Of a stretch of 44,727 bases of DNA, positions 18,701 to 28,119 are shown in pieces (the first letter of the stretch is position 1; every line of letters begins with the position of its first letter). This DNA is from Pilasporangium apinafurcum (Eukaryota; Oomycota; Peronosporomycetes; Pythiales; Pythiaceae): NCBI GenBank assembly GCA_001600495.1, contig BCKE01000112.1, positions 1-44,727 on the forward strand, given 5' to 3'. Both the position numbers and the translations under genes were made by a program. The notes below the pieces were generated by a model, which did not search any database, was not told the DNA's origin, and saw only the letters and a list, made by a program, of their open reading frames with translations.

Positions 18701-20515
18701 ACAAAAAATTGAACGGAATCAGCATTGGTGCACCATAAACTGGATGAAGAATAACTGGGTAACAGTAAACATATCGAAGGAAATACGGAGAGAACAGCAT
18801 ACGTACGGAGCAGCGACAGACAGATTTTGGCTCACGTTCCATTGACATAACAACCCATTAGTGTTAGACGAAAACGGAGTGAGCTACTCCAACTCAGCGC
18901 TACCACAACTTAAAGACTGTACATTGGATGGACTTTCGCTACACCTATCAACGAGAGATACAGCCGTACTGCAAATACCATGGAAAGACTCGGAGATAAG
19001 ATATTCAAGAACCAAACGTCTAGAGCACTGGGTGCTAGCCATTGTCTACAGTATGCCGACAATATGGTGGGCACACCACTCTCAGCAAGAGCATTTAATA
19101 CATTCCCCAGCACTCCACTTCCTCTACAGATGGACAATGTGCAAGACAAACACAATATGTGGCTTCAACATTTGTGAAAAAGAGNNNNNNNNNNNNNNNN
19201 NNNNNNNNNNNNNNNNNNNNNNNNNNNNNNNNNNNNNNNNNNNNNNNNNNNNNNNNNNNNNNNNNNNNNNNNNNNNNNNNNNNNNNNNNNNNNNNNNNNN
19301 NNNNNNNNNNNNNNNNNNNNNNNNNNNNNNNNNNNNNNNNNNNNNNNNNNNNNNNNNNNNNNNNNNNNNNNNNNNNNNNNNNNNNNNNNNNNNNNNNNNG
19401 CAGCAATCACGCCATATCAGCAGTGGTTTCACTATAGAATGACTTTTCAGCAACTCAATCTTCATTACGCAAATTTCCTACCGGAGCGTCCATGCCTAGT
19501 GGAACAAGAGTGCAGACAACAAAAGGAAACAATAAGCCACATTGTATGGGAGTGCCCCCGAGCAAGAGAGGTATGGAGCAAACTATTGGAACACTGGCTT
19601 CCAACAATGATAGGAGGAATACCATGGAATAAAGCCAAGCGAATAATATTCAGAAACATAATGCCACGATACGATCCCCATCAAGTTGCACAGCTCAGGA
19701 GAGACTACGGATATTTCACCGAAGATCACTACTGAGCATTACAAACAATATGGTTCATCTGTTGCAGAGCAATACCAGCACTGCTATGGCAGTACCGGAA
19801 CAAGATAATCCACTCAAAAGAAACCATCACATGCGCAGCAACCACAATATCAATATGGAATTCTACAATGAGGCAAGNGACAGCAATAGCAACCGCCAAA
19901 CAGAGGCAACAAGGAACGCAAATACTCGGTATCTGTATGGAGCAATGCATAAGCGTACTTGTAAGAATCCCACAAGAGCGAGAAAAATTGGAAGTCACAA
20001 GTATCACCATAGCTTACGGTGTATTCAAGGGATGGGAAATTAGAGCACGAGACATGGCATGGATAATCGCCATCCACCATGAACAAAAATGGAGAGTAAT
20101 TGACTATGGGATACGAGCAGTAGAACCAGAACAGCCCGAACAGGAGGCAATGCGAAATGCTCTACAACAAAGCCTACTGACGATCCATAAGCAGCTGGAG
20201 GAGAAAGCAGTATCTCTAACACTACTGACGGACGAAAAGCAACAGAAAGAACTGAAGCGAAGAAGACGAAATAGAGGAAGAAACATTCTTCAAGAAAGCA
20301 TGCGTAAAGCACAATGGACTTAGTGGTTACCGCTGAATCCCAGTGAACAAGTGGCACTCACTGACTTGATCACACTAAAGCGTCTGAATCCAGATGAGGA
20401 ATTAACCAACTTGGTTGAAATGGACAAGTTGCAAAGCGCAATATCTCAAGATATACAAACAGCTACAGCAAATTATCAGAGCTGTAAACCCCTACTCAAT
20501 AGGATAGAAGTCTAA
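15732..20515 (+). pseudogene. LINE endonuclease-reverse transcriptase ORF
   Basis: The reading frame begins at the ATG at 15732. Endonuclease marks: LSQNLRDF, VQETHI, YAPNTP, VGDFN, SRIDRIYIS and DHQALIV. Reverse transcriptase marks: SGLDGLNND, MDYRPIALLQ, LLDFAKAYDSLD, a RQ-x-CPLAP block with one ambiguous base, FVDD in place of the usual F/YADD, and YLGIQVG. After the gap lies a CRQQ...HIVWECPRAREVW zinc motif. In-frame stops sit at 16416, 18843, 19733 and 20321. The first lies between TYWT and DNASRIDR with no frame change, so it is a simple nonsense change. The frame across the gap cannot be checked. The copy is non-autonomous in its present state. Confidence 0.8.
19185..19399. other. Assembly gap
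   Basis: A run of 215 unknown bases within the LINE ORF. Its true length may differ. Single ambiguous bases elsewhere (6813, 7720-7745, 17477, 17578, 17788, 18320, 19878) point to a draft assembly. Confidence 0.95.
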
Positions 20516-20581
20516 AACCTAAAGATTAAGGTTAAATAGAATTCCTTTCATCATCATCATCACAAACACTGTGCTTTCATC

Positions 20582-20643
20582 TGATTGGTTAAAAATGTGT
20601 ATTTTTTTTATGGATGATTTTTCTCATTCTCGAAATTTCGAAC
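20582..20643 (+). promoter_or_regulatory. CCAAT box and initiator of nuclease-like gene 1
   Basis: TGATTGG at 20582-20588 and TCATTCTCGAAATTTCGAAC from 20624 lie in front of the coding sequence. The same order and spacing occur at 21567-21630 before paralog 2. Confidence 0.6.
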
Positions 20644-20653
20644 TGGCGCGCAC

Positions 20654-21553
20654 GTGAAACCGGACATAATGCTGGAGCTAAATGGCATATTTGATGAATA
20701 TGTATTCACCATACGTATCAACGCCTGTGAACTCGGCACGGACTTGCGCGATAAGGTGGCAGAGAAATGTGACATCAATCCTCTTTGTGTGAAAATTTTT
20801 TCGCTCAAACAAAAAGATCGTGAGTTTTCCAGCGAAGAGGATGTATCTGGTGCCCGTGGTAAAGAAATCATGTACACCCATCCACTTGGCATCGAGTTTG
20901 AATACGCAAGTGTTGGTCAAGTCCATTTTCGTATGGTTAAAAAGGAACTGTCTGATTCTCGAAAGCGATCACATGACAAAATTGTTGAGCGCCTGGATGA
21001 AACCGTCAAGAAGAAATACAAGCAGCAAATTGAAGATATCCCTCGAGACCGTTTGGAGAAGCTCATAGGCGACGTCAAAGATCGCATGAGTGTATTTGAT
21101 GATCCAGGACAATTAGATGGTGATATTAAACGTACGTTCTTCCATATAATCATCAATGATATAGGACTGCTCTTCATAAAAGATCCTGATCGGCCTAAAT
21201 TCAAACTTGATGAAGACTTGGAATGCGATGAGCTCAACGTACATGCTCAAGCCGATATTATCGTCCAACATAAAAATAAACGAGTGCTATTCATCCAAAT
21301 AAAAAAAGGAGATATCGATTTGGGCTTGACAAAGATCATGATGATACTTGAAGCAGCACATCGCAAAAATAAAGAAGAAGGCGGAGACACACAAGAAACT
21401 TTTGTGATTTGCACTACTTTCAAAGATTTCTTATTTATCAAGCCAACCGAATTGGAGATATTTGAAGAGTTCAACTGCATCCGTACAAATGCATATCAAT
21501 CTAGCGATATCAAAAAAATAGCTGAGAAGATTTATCACATTCTCAAACATTAG
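20654..21553 (+). CDS. Ubiquitin-like header plus nuclease-like protein 1
   Basis: About 300 residues. The head (LELNGIFDEYVFTIRI...LRDKVAEKCDINPLCVKIFSLKQKD) has the size and strand pattern of a ubiquitin-like fold, like Crinkler heads, but lacks LYLAK and HVLVxxP. The C-terminal half has a restriction-enzyme-like core: Asp201 in QADIIV, then Gln215 and Lys217 in LFIQIKKGD. In classic PD-(D/E)xK enzymes the Gln is usually Glu. It is followed by helix ETFVICTTFKDFLFIKPTELEIFEEF. The paralog's ATG aligns to a GTG here at 20654; the first ATG is at 20669. I list the longer frame but cannot tell which is used. Confidence 0.7.
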   Translation: MKPDIMLELNGIFDEYVFTIRINACELGTDLRDKVAEKCDINPLCVKIFSLKQKDREFSSEEDVSGARGKEIMYTHPLGIEFEYASVGQVHFRMVKKELSDSRKRSHDKIVERLDETVKKKYKQQIEDIPRDRLEKLIGDVKDRMSVFDDPGQLDGDIKRTFFHIIINDIGLLFIKDPDRPKFKLDEDLECDELNVHAQADIIVQHKNKRVLFIQIKKGDIDLGLTKIMMILEAAHRKNKEEGGDTQETFVICTTFKDFLFIKPTELEIFEEFNCIRTNAYQSSDIKKIAEKIYHILKH

Positions 21554-21566
21554 CGTGTCTTTCATA

Positions 21567-21630
21567 TGATTGGTTAAAAACTTGTATTTCTCTTTATAAA
21601 CAATTTCTTGTCATTTTCAAAAATTCGAAC
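21567..21630 (+). promoter_or_regulatory. CCAAT box, TATA and initiator of nuclease-like gene 2
   Basis: TGATTGG at 21567-21573, TTTATAAAC near 21595, and TCATTTTCAAAAATTCGAAC at 21611-21630 lie directly before ATG 21641. The block is a near copy of the one upstream of gene 1. Confidence 0.6.
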
Positions 21631-21640
21631 TGGTGCGCAC

Positions 21641-22606
21641 ATGAACGCTAATAAAGCCGACACAACGCTAACACTCATTGGCGTATTCAAGGGATATATC
21701 TTCACCGTGCGTATCAGTGGTGACGAGCTCGGTGCGCACCTGCGCGACAAGGCAGCAGAGAAATGTGGACTTGATTTTTTTTGTGTGAAAATTTTCTCGC
21801 TCAGGCAAAAGGACGGCTCATTTCCTGGTGAAAAAAGTATATCTGACGTTCATGGAGAAGAGATCTTGTACGCCGATCCGATCAATACTGCTTTTAAATC
21901 TGCTAGTGTCAGCCAAGTCCATTTCCGCGTGGTGAAAAAAGAAGCGGAAGTATCTGAGTTCGCCGCGCAAGTGAGAAGGCTGGTTGCTCGAAAGCGATTA
22001 CATGACGCTAGCGTATCGGGTGACAAGATTGTTGAAAGTCTATATGAACCCATCAAGAAGAAATACAAGCAACCGATTGAAGATATCCCTCAAGACCGTT
22101 TGGAAGAGCTCATAGACGACATCAAAGATCACATGAGTGTATTTGGCGATCCAGCACTGTCAAATAAAGCTACCAAACGTGTGTTTATCGATCTATTTGT
22201 TTATCACATGGTGATGCTTTTCAAAAAAGATGAACATCCGGCTAAAATCAAATTGGAAGAAGATTTGGGATGCGATGAACCCAGCAAAAATGATCGAGTT
22301 GATATTACTATCAAACGTAAAAACAAACAAGTTTTGATTATCGAAATCGAGAATGGAGATATCAATGCGAGCCTGGCACGAGCCATGATGATACTCAAGG
22401 CAGTACATTGCAAAAATAAAGAAGAAGGCATTGACACACAAGAAACTTTTGTAATTTGCACCAATTTTAGGGATTTTTTATTCATCAAACCAACTGAATT
22501 GGAGATATTTGAAGAATTCGATCACCTGCGCACTGATGAAGAAGATCTCGAAGGTGATATTAAAAAAATAGCTGGTAAAATTTACCACATTCTCAAGCAT
22601 TGTTGA
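21641..22606 (+). CDS. Ubiquitin-like header plus nuclease-like protein 2
   Basis: The paralog of the previous gene, 321 residues from ATG 21641. The head (LTLIGVFKGYIFTVRISGDELGAHLRDKAAEKCGLDFFCVKIFSLRQKDG) aligns throughout; the middle has a small insertion (AAQVRRLVARKRLHDASVSG). The nuclease-like core has Asp221 in RVDITI, then Glu235 and Glu237 in LIIEIENGD. So the usual E-x-K has become E-x-E, while gene 1 has Q-x-K. Each copy has lost a different one of the two expected residues. Both end in a conserved FVICTNFRDFLFIKPTELEIFEEF block. It lies convergently against Crinkler gene A, with about 45 bases between stops. Confidence 0.75.
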   Translation: MNANKADTTLTLIGVFKGYIFTVRISGDELGAHLRDKAAEKCGLDFFCVKIFSLRQKDGSFPGEKSISDVHGEEILYADPINTAFKSASVSQVHFRVVKKEAEVSEFAAQVRRLVARKRLHDASVSGDKIVESLYEPIKKKYKQPIEDIPQDRLEELIDDIKDHMSVFGDPALSNKATKRVFIDLFVYHMVMLFKKDEHPAKIKLEEDLGCDEPSKNDRVDITIKRKNKQVLIIEIENGDINASLARAMMILKAVHCKNKEEGIDTQETFVICTNFRDFLFIKPTELEIFEEFDHLRTDEEDLEGDIKKIAGKIYHILKHC

Positions 22607-22649
22607 ACAAAAACTAGATAATTTCTTCACTGTCTTCTTCACTAATATG

Positions 22650-24533
22650 CTAGAACGAGTCGAGTCCAAGCACATATTGCAAAATGCTGTGCGCTTTGCT
22701 TGAGTTTTTACACTTTTTTCCATTAACCTCGAGAATTGATTGATGTCGAAATTTCTTGGCTATGTTTGTGCTGGTAACAAAGACGATATTGAACTTTTTC
22801 ACGCCTTTGACTTCCATTATCGCAGTGAAATCCTCAACTGCTTTCGCCACAATACCATGTCTAGGATTCAACGTGTACTGGAGCCAATAACATACACCAT
22901 TGTTAACGATAAACGCATCCAACCCAGGAAAGCATTTTGATACCGGTTGATAATAAATGTTGGGCGAGAACTCGGTCAAATCTCCCAGATTATCAAATCT
23001 CACAACTTCAAATCTTTTTTCACGTTTAAGTACGATACTTCTAGTAGTTGAAAGCGAACGCAATTGCAGTGTCATAGATCGTTGCACACCTATCCATCTA
23101 TGACACATCATTTCATAGATGCGTCCAATAACAGTGCTAATACTTCCAGATGGATCATTCTGGTACATGAGCGCAAATTCAGATAATCTCGAAAGCGCGT
23201 TTTCGGTTACAGTTTCAATAATCTTCTCCAAGATGTATGGTGACGCGAAATCGAGATGATAGTCAAGCAGAAAATTATCCGTTTCTGGAATCATTTGAAG
23301 AATACGATGACTGTAATTATTTCCGTTCACGGCTCCACGTAGCTTTGCAATCTCGATGACCTTCAGTGCATCATAAGACGATATTGCCTCATCCATCTCG
23401 TCGGAGATTTTTTTAGTTTCTATATCGTTCTTGGTGAAGATGAATCGCGGAATGCCACCGTATTTCTCAAAACGCGTAACCAAAACATCTTTCTTCAAGC
23501 GTAGCTCGTCGTCAAGCAATGTGTTGTAGAGTTCGAGCTCTTTACGACTCCATGTTGGTAAAATCCATTGGATACCAACCGCCTTTCTATACTCATTCAA
23601 GCCTTGAAGACCAGGTGACACAAAGAGAATCGAGATTCCTCTCCATCCATTCAATTTATTCGATACACCATCAATGAGTCGAAGGACATTTTTTGAACGT
23701 TTGATGCGAGCAACTTGGTTATCGGTCAATACTTCAAATACTTGAGTAGCGAAATGATATTCGTGGTATTCATCACCACAATTGATCACCAAACGTACGC
23801 CATGGAAGTTACTTTGCATGATACGCCAGATAAAGTACAGATACAATCTACTTTTACCCGTGCCTGGATTTCCCGTAACAACGTAGTTCCCACAACGGAT
23901 ACACTTAGCACAACCAAGTGTGTTATTTTTTTCACAATTGTCGCAAAGAATTGTAGATTCACCATTTATGCTTTTGGCACGATTGGTAAAACTTCGTATC
24001 AGCAGCTCATCGAAGATAATGCGATATGAATTGCGAATCATGATGTTTCTGTACTCGCTATTGTCACAAACCATAGGTGGGAATTCCTTCATCTCGAAGT
24101 ACTCGATTGATTGTTCATCATGTGTCCGTTGTCGTTTCTCTGGTTTAAACCACTCATCAGCCCGCAGGCGTTTATTTCCTGCAAGTGACACATCGAGAGT
24201 TACAAGCACGTGAATCGTTTGCGCTGGTAGAGTGTTCTCAAATATGTCGTTAATCTTGAGAGTTGGATTCAATTCTTGAACAAACAAATCTTGTGATGCG
24301 CTTGTGTCACCTTCCGTCAGAGCATTTATTTCATTCGACATACCAGATAGCCACGCGCCATCTCTCTTGGCGAGATACAACTTCAAACGATCTGCATCAA
24401 ACCTCCCCAAATCGTTCCTCTTTTTCTCCTTGATGACATCCCTCAAGCTGCTGATTGATAAACTCATATCGACGTCCACGGAGAAGATGCTTCCCTGAGC
24501 TTCCACCAACACACAAAACAGCTCCATTGTCAT
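22650..24533 (-). CDS. Crinkler A (header, P-loop NTPase, nuclease-like end)
   Basis: 627 residues. The header starts MTMELFCVLVEAQGSIFSVDVD with LKLYLAK near residue 50 and HVLVTLD near 109, the Crinkler junction motif in a diverged form. A P-loop, GNPGTGKS, lies near residue 220 in VVTGNPGTGKSRLYLYF. The middle includes WILPTWSRKELELYNTLL and RFEKYGGIPRFIF, typical of NTPase-type Crinklers. The C-terminal domain (FPGLDAFIVNNGVCYWLQYTL..H) has a D-x(n)-Q-x-T core seen in nuclease-like Crinkler ends. Crinklers are host-targeted or cell-autonomous effectors and conflict proteins that act in the nucleus. The leader CATTTCTTCATTTGA matches the other Crinklers. Confidence 0.85.
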   Translation of the reverse strand: MTMELFCVLVEAQGSIFSVDVDMSLSISSLRDVIKEKKRNDLGRFDADRLKLYLAKRDGAWLSGMSNEINALTEGDTSASQDLFVQELNPTLKINDIFENTLPAQTIHVLVTLDVSLAGNKRLRADEWFKPEKRQRTHDEQSIEYFEMKEFPPMVCDNSEYRNIMIRNSYRIIFDELLIRSFTNRAKSINGESTILCDNCEKNNTLGCAKCIRCGNYVVTGNPGTGKSRLYLYFIWRIMQSNFHGVRLVINCGDEYHEYHFATQVFEVLTDNQVARIKRSKNVLRLIDGVSNKLNGWRGISILFVSPGLQGLNEYRKAVGIQWILPTWSRKELELYNTLLDDELRLKKDVLVTRFEKYGGIPRFIFTKNDIETKKISDEMDEAISSYDALKVIEIAKLRGAVNGNNYSHRILQMIPETDNFLLDYHLDFASPYILEKIIETVTENALSRLSEFALMYQNDPSGSISTVIGRIYEMMCHRWIGVQRSMTLQLRSLSTTRSIVLKREKRFEVVRFDNLGDLTEFSPNIYYQPVSKCFPGLDAFIVNNGVCYWLQYTLNPRHGIVAKAVEDFTAIMEVKGVKKFNIVFVTSTNIAKKFRHQSILEVNGKKCKNSSKAHSILQYVLGLDSF

Positions 24534-24572
24534 CGTTCTTTTTATTCAAATGAAGAAATGTCTTTTGGTTGG

Positions 24573-24579
24573 CCAATCA
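24573..24579 (-). promoter_or_regulatory. Inverted CCAAT box of Crinkler A
   Basis: TGATTGG on the gene strand lies 40 bases before the ATG. With the leader CATTTCTTCATTTG (initiator-like), it makes a compact promoter. Confidence 0.55.
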
Positions 24580-24694
24580 AAAAATATGAGAATGTACAGT
24601 AAAATCTCTACTAAGTACGATATCTTGTCGATTTGAGTGACTGAAAAAAAGTTGCTGTTGGACATATATTTCCACATATATTTTTCAAATTATT

Positions 24695-24810
24695 TGATTG
24701 GTTGAAAAACATATGAAAACTGAATGCACAACAGCAAGTTGTTTTATTCAACCAATCATGTAAGAGTATTCTAAACAAATCATTTTCTCTCATTCATTCT
24801 TCAATTCGCT
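24695..24810 (+). promoter_or_regulatory. Promoter of W-LP repeat gene 1
   Basis: TGATTGG at 24695-24701 is followed by ACATATGAAAACTGAATGCA, also found before repeat gene 2 (29341-29360). TCATTCTTCAATTCGCT at 24794-24810 closely fits the oomycete initiator plus FPR. Confidence 0.6.
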
Positions 24811-24813
24811 TCA

Positions 24814-26907
24814 ATGGCGCCAAAAGACGAACAAAAGCGGAAGCGCCAACCGAGTGAGAGCGACGATGCGTTGGATTCCGCGCAGTTACGAACTAAGAAG
24901 ACCAAAATGACTGATGGGACACGTTTCAAGATTAATTTGGTTGCTCTTTTCGCTGATCCTAGATGTCAGAATGTGATTCCGTTTCTTGATTGGAGTGAAT
25001 TATGCCACCATCCGGAATCATGGATACTACCATTTTTTCAAGCAAACCCAGACAAACTTGATTGGAAACAACTTTCTGTCGAGCCCCAAAAATGGATACT
25101 ACCGCTTTTTCAAGCAAACCTAGACAAACTCTATTGGTGGAATCTCTGTCGGTGCTCTCAAAAATGGATGCTGCCACTTTTTGAAGCATGTCCAAAAGAG
25201 ATTATTTGGGAAGGACTCTGTGACGAACCTCAAGAATGGATGTTGCCACTTTTCGAAGCGCATCCAGATGAAATTTATTCGTACGATTTCTGTGGAATCC
25301 CTCGAAAATTGATGCTACCGTTTTTCAAAGCGCATCCAAAAAAGATTAATTGGTATCAATTTCATGAAAACCCTCAAGAATGGATGTTGCCACTTCTCAT
25401 AACACATCCAAATAAGCTTGATTGGAAAAGATTTTGTTACAAACCCCAAGGATGGATGGTACCGCTTTTCGAAGCACACCCAGATAAGCTTCATTGGAAA
25501 AAAATTTGTTCTTTTCCTCAAGAGTCAGTACTACCATTTTTGCAAGCGAATGCGGACAAGCTCTATTGGGAAAGACTTTGTAATGGTCCTAAAAAATGGA
25601 TACTGCCATTATTTGAAGCTCACCTAGACGAACTTTGGTGGTGTCAACTTTGTTATAAGCCCCAAAAATGGATTTTGCCATTCTTTGAAGCACATCTAGA
25701 TAAACTTAGTTGGCGACAACTTAACGAGAATCCTAAAGAATGGATACTTCCCTTCTTTCAAGCTCACTCAGACAGGCTCCCTTGGTACTCCATTTGCCTT
25801 CATCCGCCAAAGTGGATGTTGCCACTATTGGAAGCGAATCTAGATAAGCTTAAATGGGAACAACTTTGTGACCGACCTCAAGAATGGCTACTACCGTTCT
25901 TTAAAGCTCATTTAAACAAGCTTCGTTGGAAAGAACTCTGTGATGGACCTCAAAAATGGATACTGCCACTCTTTGAAGAATATCCAAATAAGCTCGATTG
26001 GGAACAACTTTGTGACGAACCTCAAGAATGGATGTTGCCGCTTTTCCAAGCAAATCCATACAAAGTACATCGAAATAGACTTTTTTGCAACATGGAGAAG
26101 TGGATGCTGCCATTGTTTCAAGCACATTCAGACAGGCTCTTGGATTTGGCGAGCCGGTATAATCTCGGTTGGAGTATCCTCTGTGAAAATCCTCAAGAAT
26201 GGATGTTGCCAGTTTTCCAAAAAAACCCGAAGATGCTCTATTGGCATTCTATTTGTGATAACCCTCAAGAATGGATGTTGCCATTGTTTCAAGCGAATCC
26301 AAAGATGCTCTATTGGTATTCTATTTGTGAAAACCCCCAAGAGTGGATGTTGCCACTTTTTGAAGCAAATTTAGATGAGCTTAGCTGGAATCGCCTTTTC
26401 AAGAACTTCAAAGAATGGATGAAGCCGTTTTTTCAAGTGCATCCAAGTAAGCTTGAGTGGGAGTTTGTAAAAAATCATCTATGGGCGCTTCCACTGTTGA
26501 TCTCATATCCAGAAAAAATTGATTGGGAATTTCTCATATCTGATCATTCTGCTTGGGATACGCATGAAGATCAGATTTTGACAATATTCAGCATACATCC
26601 AAATCGTGTAAAGAATTGGTTTCCAAAATATCCTTTGACTGAAGGGAAATTAGCATTCATTCGAAAGTACCCGCATACAGTCTGCTGGGATATGCTGGGA
26701 GAAGATGACATGGACGAATGGGCTATGCCGTTGTTTGAAGAATTTCCAGACTATGCGAATTGGGACAATCTATCATGTCGTGAATGGGCGATACCATTGC
26801 TCCGCAAATATCCTCATCGTGTTGTTTGGAAAAATGTTTGTTGGCGAGAATGGGGGGAAAAGTTTATGGCAGAGTTTCCAGAATATAAAGTTTATTGTGA
26901 AGAGTAA
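24814..26907 (+). CDS. Protein of about two dozen 24-residue W-LP repeats, 1
   Basis: 697 residues, intact. After a basic head (about 35 residues with KRKRQPS and RTKKTKM, a possible nuclear signal) the protein is a long run of 24-residue units. The unit is roughly L-x-W-x-x-L-C-x-x-P-Q-x-W-M-L-P-L-F-x-A-x-P-D-K. The last 150 residues drift (PEKIDWEFL, KYPHTVCWDML). Related W-x-x-L repeats with NPxAIxLLE motifs occur in giant viruses, so a solenoid-like binding protein is likely; I do not know its partner. The gene lies between Crinkler A (divergent) and the metalloprotease, 40 bases downstream. Confidence 0.75.
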   Translation: MAPKDEQKRKRQPSESDDALDSAQLRTKKTKMTDGTRFKINLVALFADPRCQNVIPFLDWSELCHHPESWILPFFQANPDKLDWKQLSVEPQKWILPLFQANLDKLYWWNLCRCSQKWMLPLFEACPKEIIWEGLCDEPQEWMLPLFEAHPDEIYSYDFCGIPRKLMLPFFKAHPKKINWYQFHENPQEWMLPLLITHPNKLDWKRFCYKPQGWMVPLFEAHPDKLHWKKICSFPQESVLPFLQANADKLYWERLCNGPKKWILPLFEAHLDELWWCQLCYKPQKWILPFFEAHLDKLSWRQLNENPKEWILPFFQAHSDRLPWYSICLHPPKWMLPLLEANLDKLKWEQLCDRPQEWLLPFFKAHLNKLRWKELCDGPQKWILPLFEEYPNKLDWEQLCDEPQEWMLPLFQANPYKVHRNRLFCNMEKWMLPLFQAHSDRLLDLASRYNLGWSILCENPQEWMLPVFQKNPKMLYWHSICDNPQEWMLPLFQANPKMLYWYSICENPQEWMLPLFEANLDELSWNRLFKNFKEWMKPFFQVHPSKLEWEFVKNHLWALPLLISYPEKIDWEFLISDHSAWDTHEDQILTIFSIHPNRVKNWFPKYPLTEGKLAFIRKYPHTVCWDMLGEDDMDEWAMPLFEEFPDYANWDNLSCREWAIPLLRKYPHRVVWKNVCWREWGEKFMAEFPEYKVYCEE

Positions 26908-26946
26908 TAGAAACTCTTTAGATTTTCATAGCTATACTATAATAAA

Positions 26947-27654
26947 ATGCTTTGGTTGCTGGTTTTAGGAACTCTTCTAGTCATAGTACTTCGTTATGTT
27001 TACCATGAATGGTGTATGAAGAAACTTCGCGATCAGCAATTCAAAATTGTACCATTTTCTTGGTTTGAAGGATTCGCGAAAATTAAAGTCGGGTCGAATA
27101 CATACAAAGTTCATGAAGATTTAGAAAATCCATATAAAGCAGCAGAAACGATGGATAAACTCAATACAGTTGCGCTGACATTGATTGACAAGCTTCAAGA
27201 AAAGTATATCTCTGATCCTAGTGGCTTAGATGCTATCAGACCAGAATATCAATCCATTGTATCAAAGGGAGTTAAAGCATTAAAGCGCAATTTCAACACA
27301 GCAAGTCTAGAAGAGAATATCCCTGAGCGTTCAGGTGGCGATACGTCTTATGTTATTGACAAAGGAAGTGTATTTGCGATGTGTTTACGAGATCCAAAGA
27401 ATGGCAATACGGTTGAAGAAGGATTCAACGATCTTGTTTTTGTGATGATACACGAGCTTGGCCATCTGTTTACTTCTGGTTTCGGGCATGACAAGGTCTT
27501 TTGGAACAACTTCAAGTTCTTGCTAGAGGAAGCTGTCCAAATAGATCTCTATAAACCAGTAGATTACAAAAGTGTTGGTTCACCGTATTGCGGGATTGTC
27601 ATTTCGTATAGTCCATTGTACGATTCTACTCTTGTTGAATACAAAATAGCGTAA
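26947..27654 (+). CDS. Membrane-anchored HExxH metalloprotease
   Basis: 235 residues. An N-terminal hydrophobic segment (LWLLVLGTLLVIVLRYVY) is a signal anchor. The motif HELGHLFTSGFGH, with His169, Glu170, His173 and His181, is a zinc protease site of the HExxHx7H type as in WLM/zincin proteins. The following FWNNFKFLLEEAV and DYKSVGSPYCGIVISYSP blocks match a protein family I know from large DNA viruses. The family cuts peptides; the substrate here is unknown. The promoter is CTATACTATAATAAA directly before the ATG. Placed 40 bases after repeat gene 1, it could share its transcript. Confidence 0.8.
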   Translation: MLWLLVLGTLLVIVLRYVYHEWCMKKLRDQQFKIVPFSWFEGFAKIKVGSNTYKVHEDLENPYKAAETMDKLNTVALTLIDKLQEKYISDPSGLDAIRPEYQSIVSKGVKALKRNFNTASLEENIPERSGGDTSYVIDKGSVFAMCLRDPKNGNTVEEGFNDLVFVMIHELGHLFTSGFGHDKVFWNNFKFLLEEAVQIDLYKPVDYKSVGSPYCGIVISYSPLYDSTLVEYKIA

Positions 27655-27697
27655 ACGTAGGGAAAAACCAAATGTATTGTAATATGATCGAGTTGAG

Positions 27698-28069
27698 CTA
27701 AGCATCATTTTCTTCATCTTCCAAATATTCATATTCTTTGTAGCAAGATAGACTCACATCACTGTACGTGTGCATGCATAGATATATCTTGTTTTTTTCT
27801 GGTAACTCCACGCCGTAACGCTTCTTGGCGTGCGCCTTGAATTCCTTCAATAGTTGATCATACTCCGCGTACACTTCTTCTCTTTTGTACATGGCATCGG
27901 ACAGACTGATGGCAACGCCATATCGTATACCACTTGCGCAACAGCGAATTACTCCTTTGCAGGCAAGAGTCAAGGATTCACTAAACTTGTCATTATCGAT
28001 GTCAATATATTTATTGTCACTTGGGTCTTTCACTCCATAGATGATGACTGGGTCATAAACACCATACAT
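27698..28069 (-). CDS. Unknown 123-residue protein
   Basis: The preferred start is ATG 28069 (MYGVYDPVIIYG). A near-perfect initiator plus FPR, TCACTTTCCATTTTGCT, lies 26 bases upstream of it. The frame also stays open to an ATG at 28210, which would overlap a promoter module that repeats elsewhere, so I regard that as non-coding. The residues GVIRCCASGIRYGVAIS and KEFKAHAKKRYGVELPEKNKIYLCMHTYSDV do not recall a family. The acidic end is EYEYLEDEEND. It ends close to the metalloprotease gene and divergently faces Crinkler B. Confidence 0.65.
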   Translation of the reverse strand: MYGVYDPVIIYGVKDPSDNKYIDIDNDKFSESLTLACKGVIRCCASGIRYGVAISLSDAMYKREEVYAEYDQLLKEFKAHAKKRYGVELPEKNKIYLCMHTYSDVSLSCYKEYEYLEDEENDA

Positions 28070-28094
28070 TTTTGCGAGTTTGACTTGAACGCTT

Positions 28095-28114
28095 GGAAGC
28101 AAAATGGAAAGTGA
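28095..28114 (-). promoter_or_regulatory. Oomycete-type initiator plus FPR
   Basis: On the minus strand TCACTTTCCATTTTGCT matches TCAYTYYNCAWTTTNYY at every position. It directs the gene starting at 28069. This is the best single match in the window. Confidence 0.65.
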
Positions 28115-28119
28115 ATGGT

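Larger units (their letters stand above)
15704..20567 (+). mobile_element. LINE retrotransposon (L1-like, oomycete type), decayed
   Basis: This element of about 4.9 kb holds a single ORF with apurinic endonuclease, reverse transcriptase and a terminal zinc motif, and ends in a short ATC-type run (TCATCATCATCATCA) at 20551-20567. There is an assembly gap at 19185-19399. Target-site duplications are not clear. The motif set GVLVGDFN.., DFAKAYDSLD, QGCPLAPLLF, FVDD and YLGI most resembles L1-type LINEs of oomycetes that I know, an inference from memory of the family. Confidence 0.85.

Noticed and set aside
16416-20323. Recoding of stop codons in the LINE
   Set aside because: All three stop types occur, and unrelated genes use each as a normal stop; decay is simpler.
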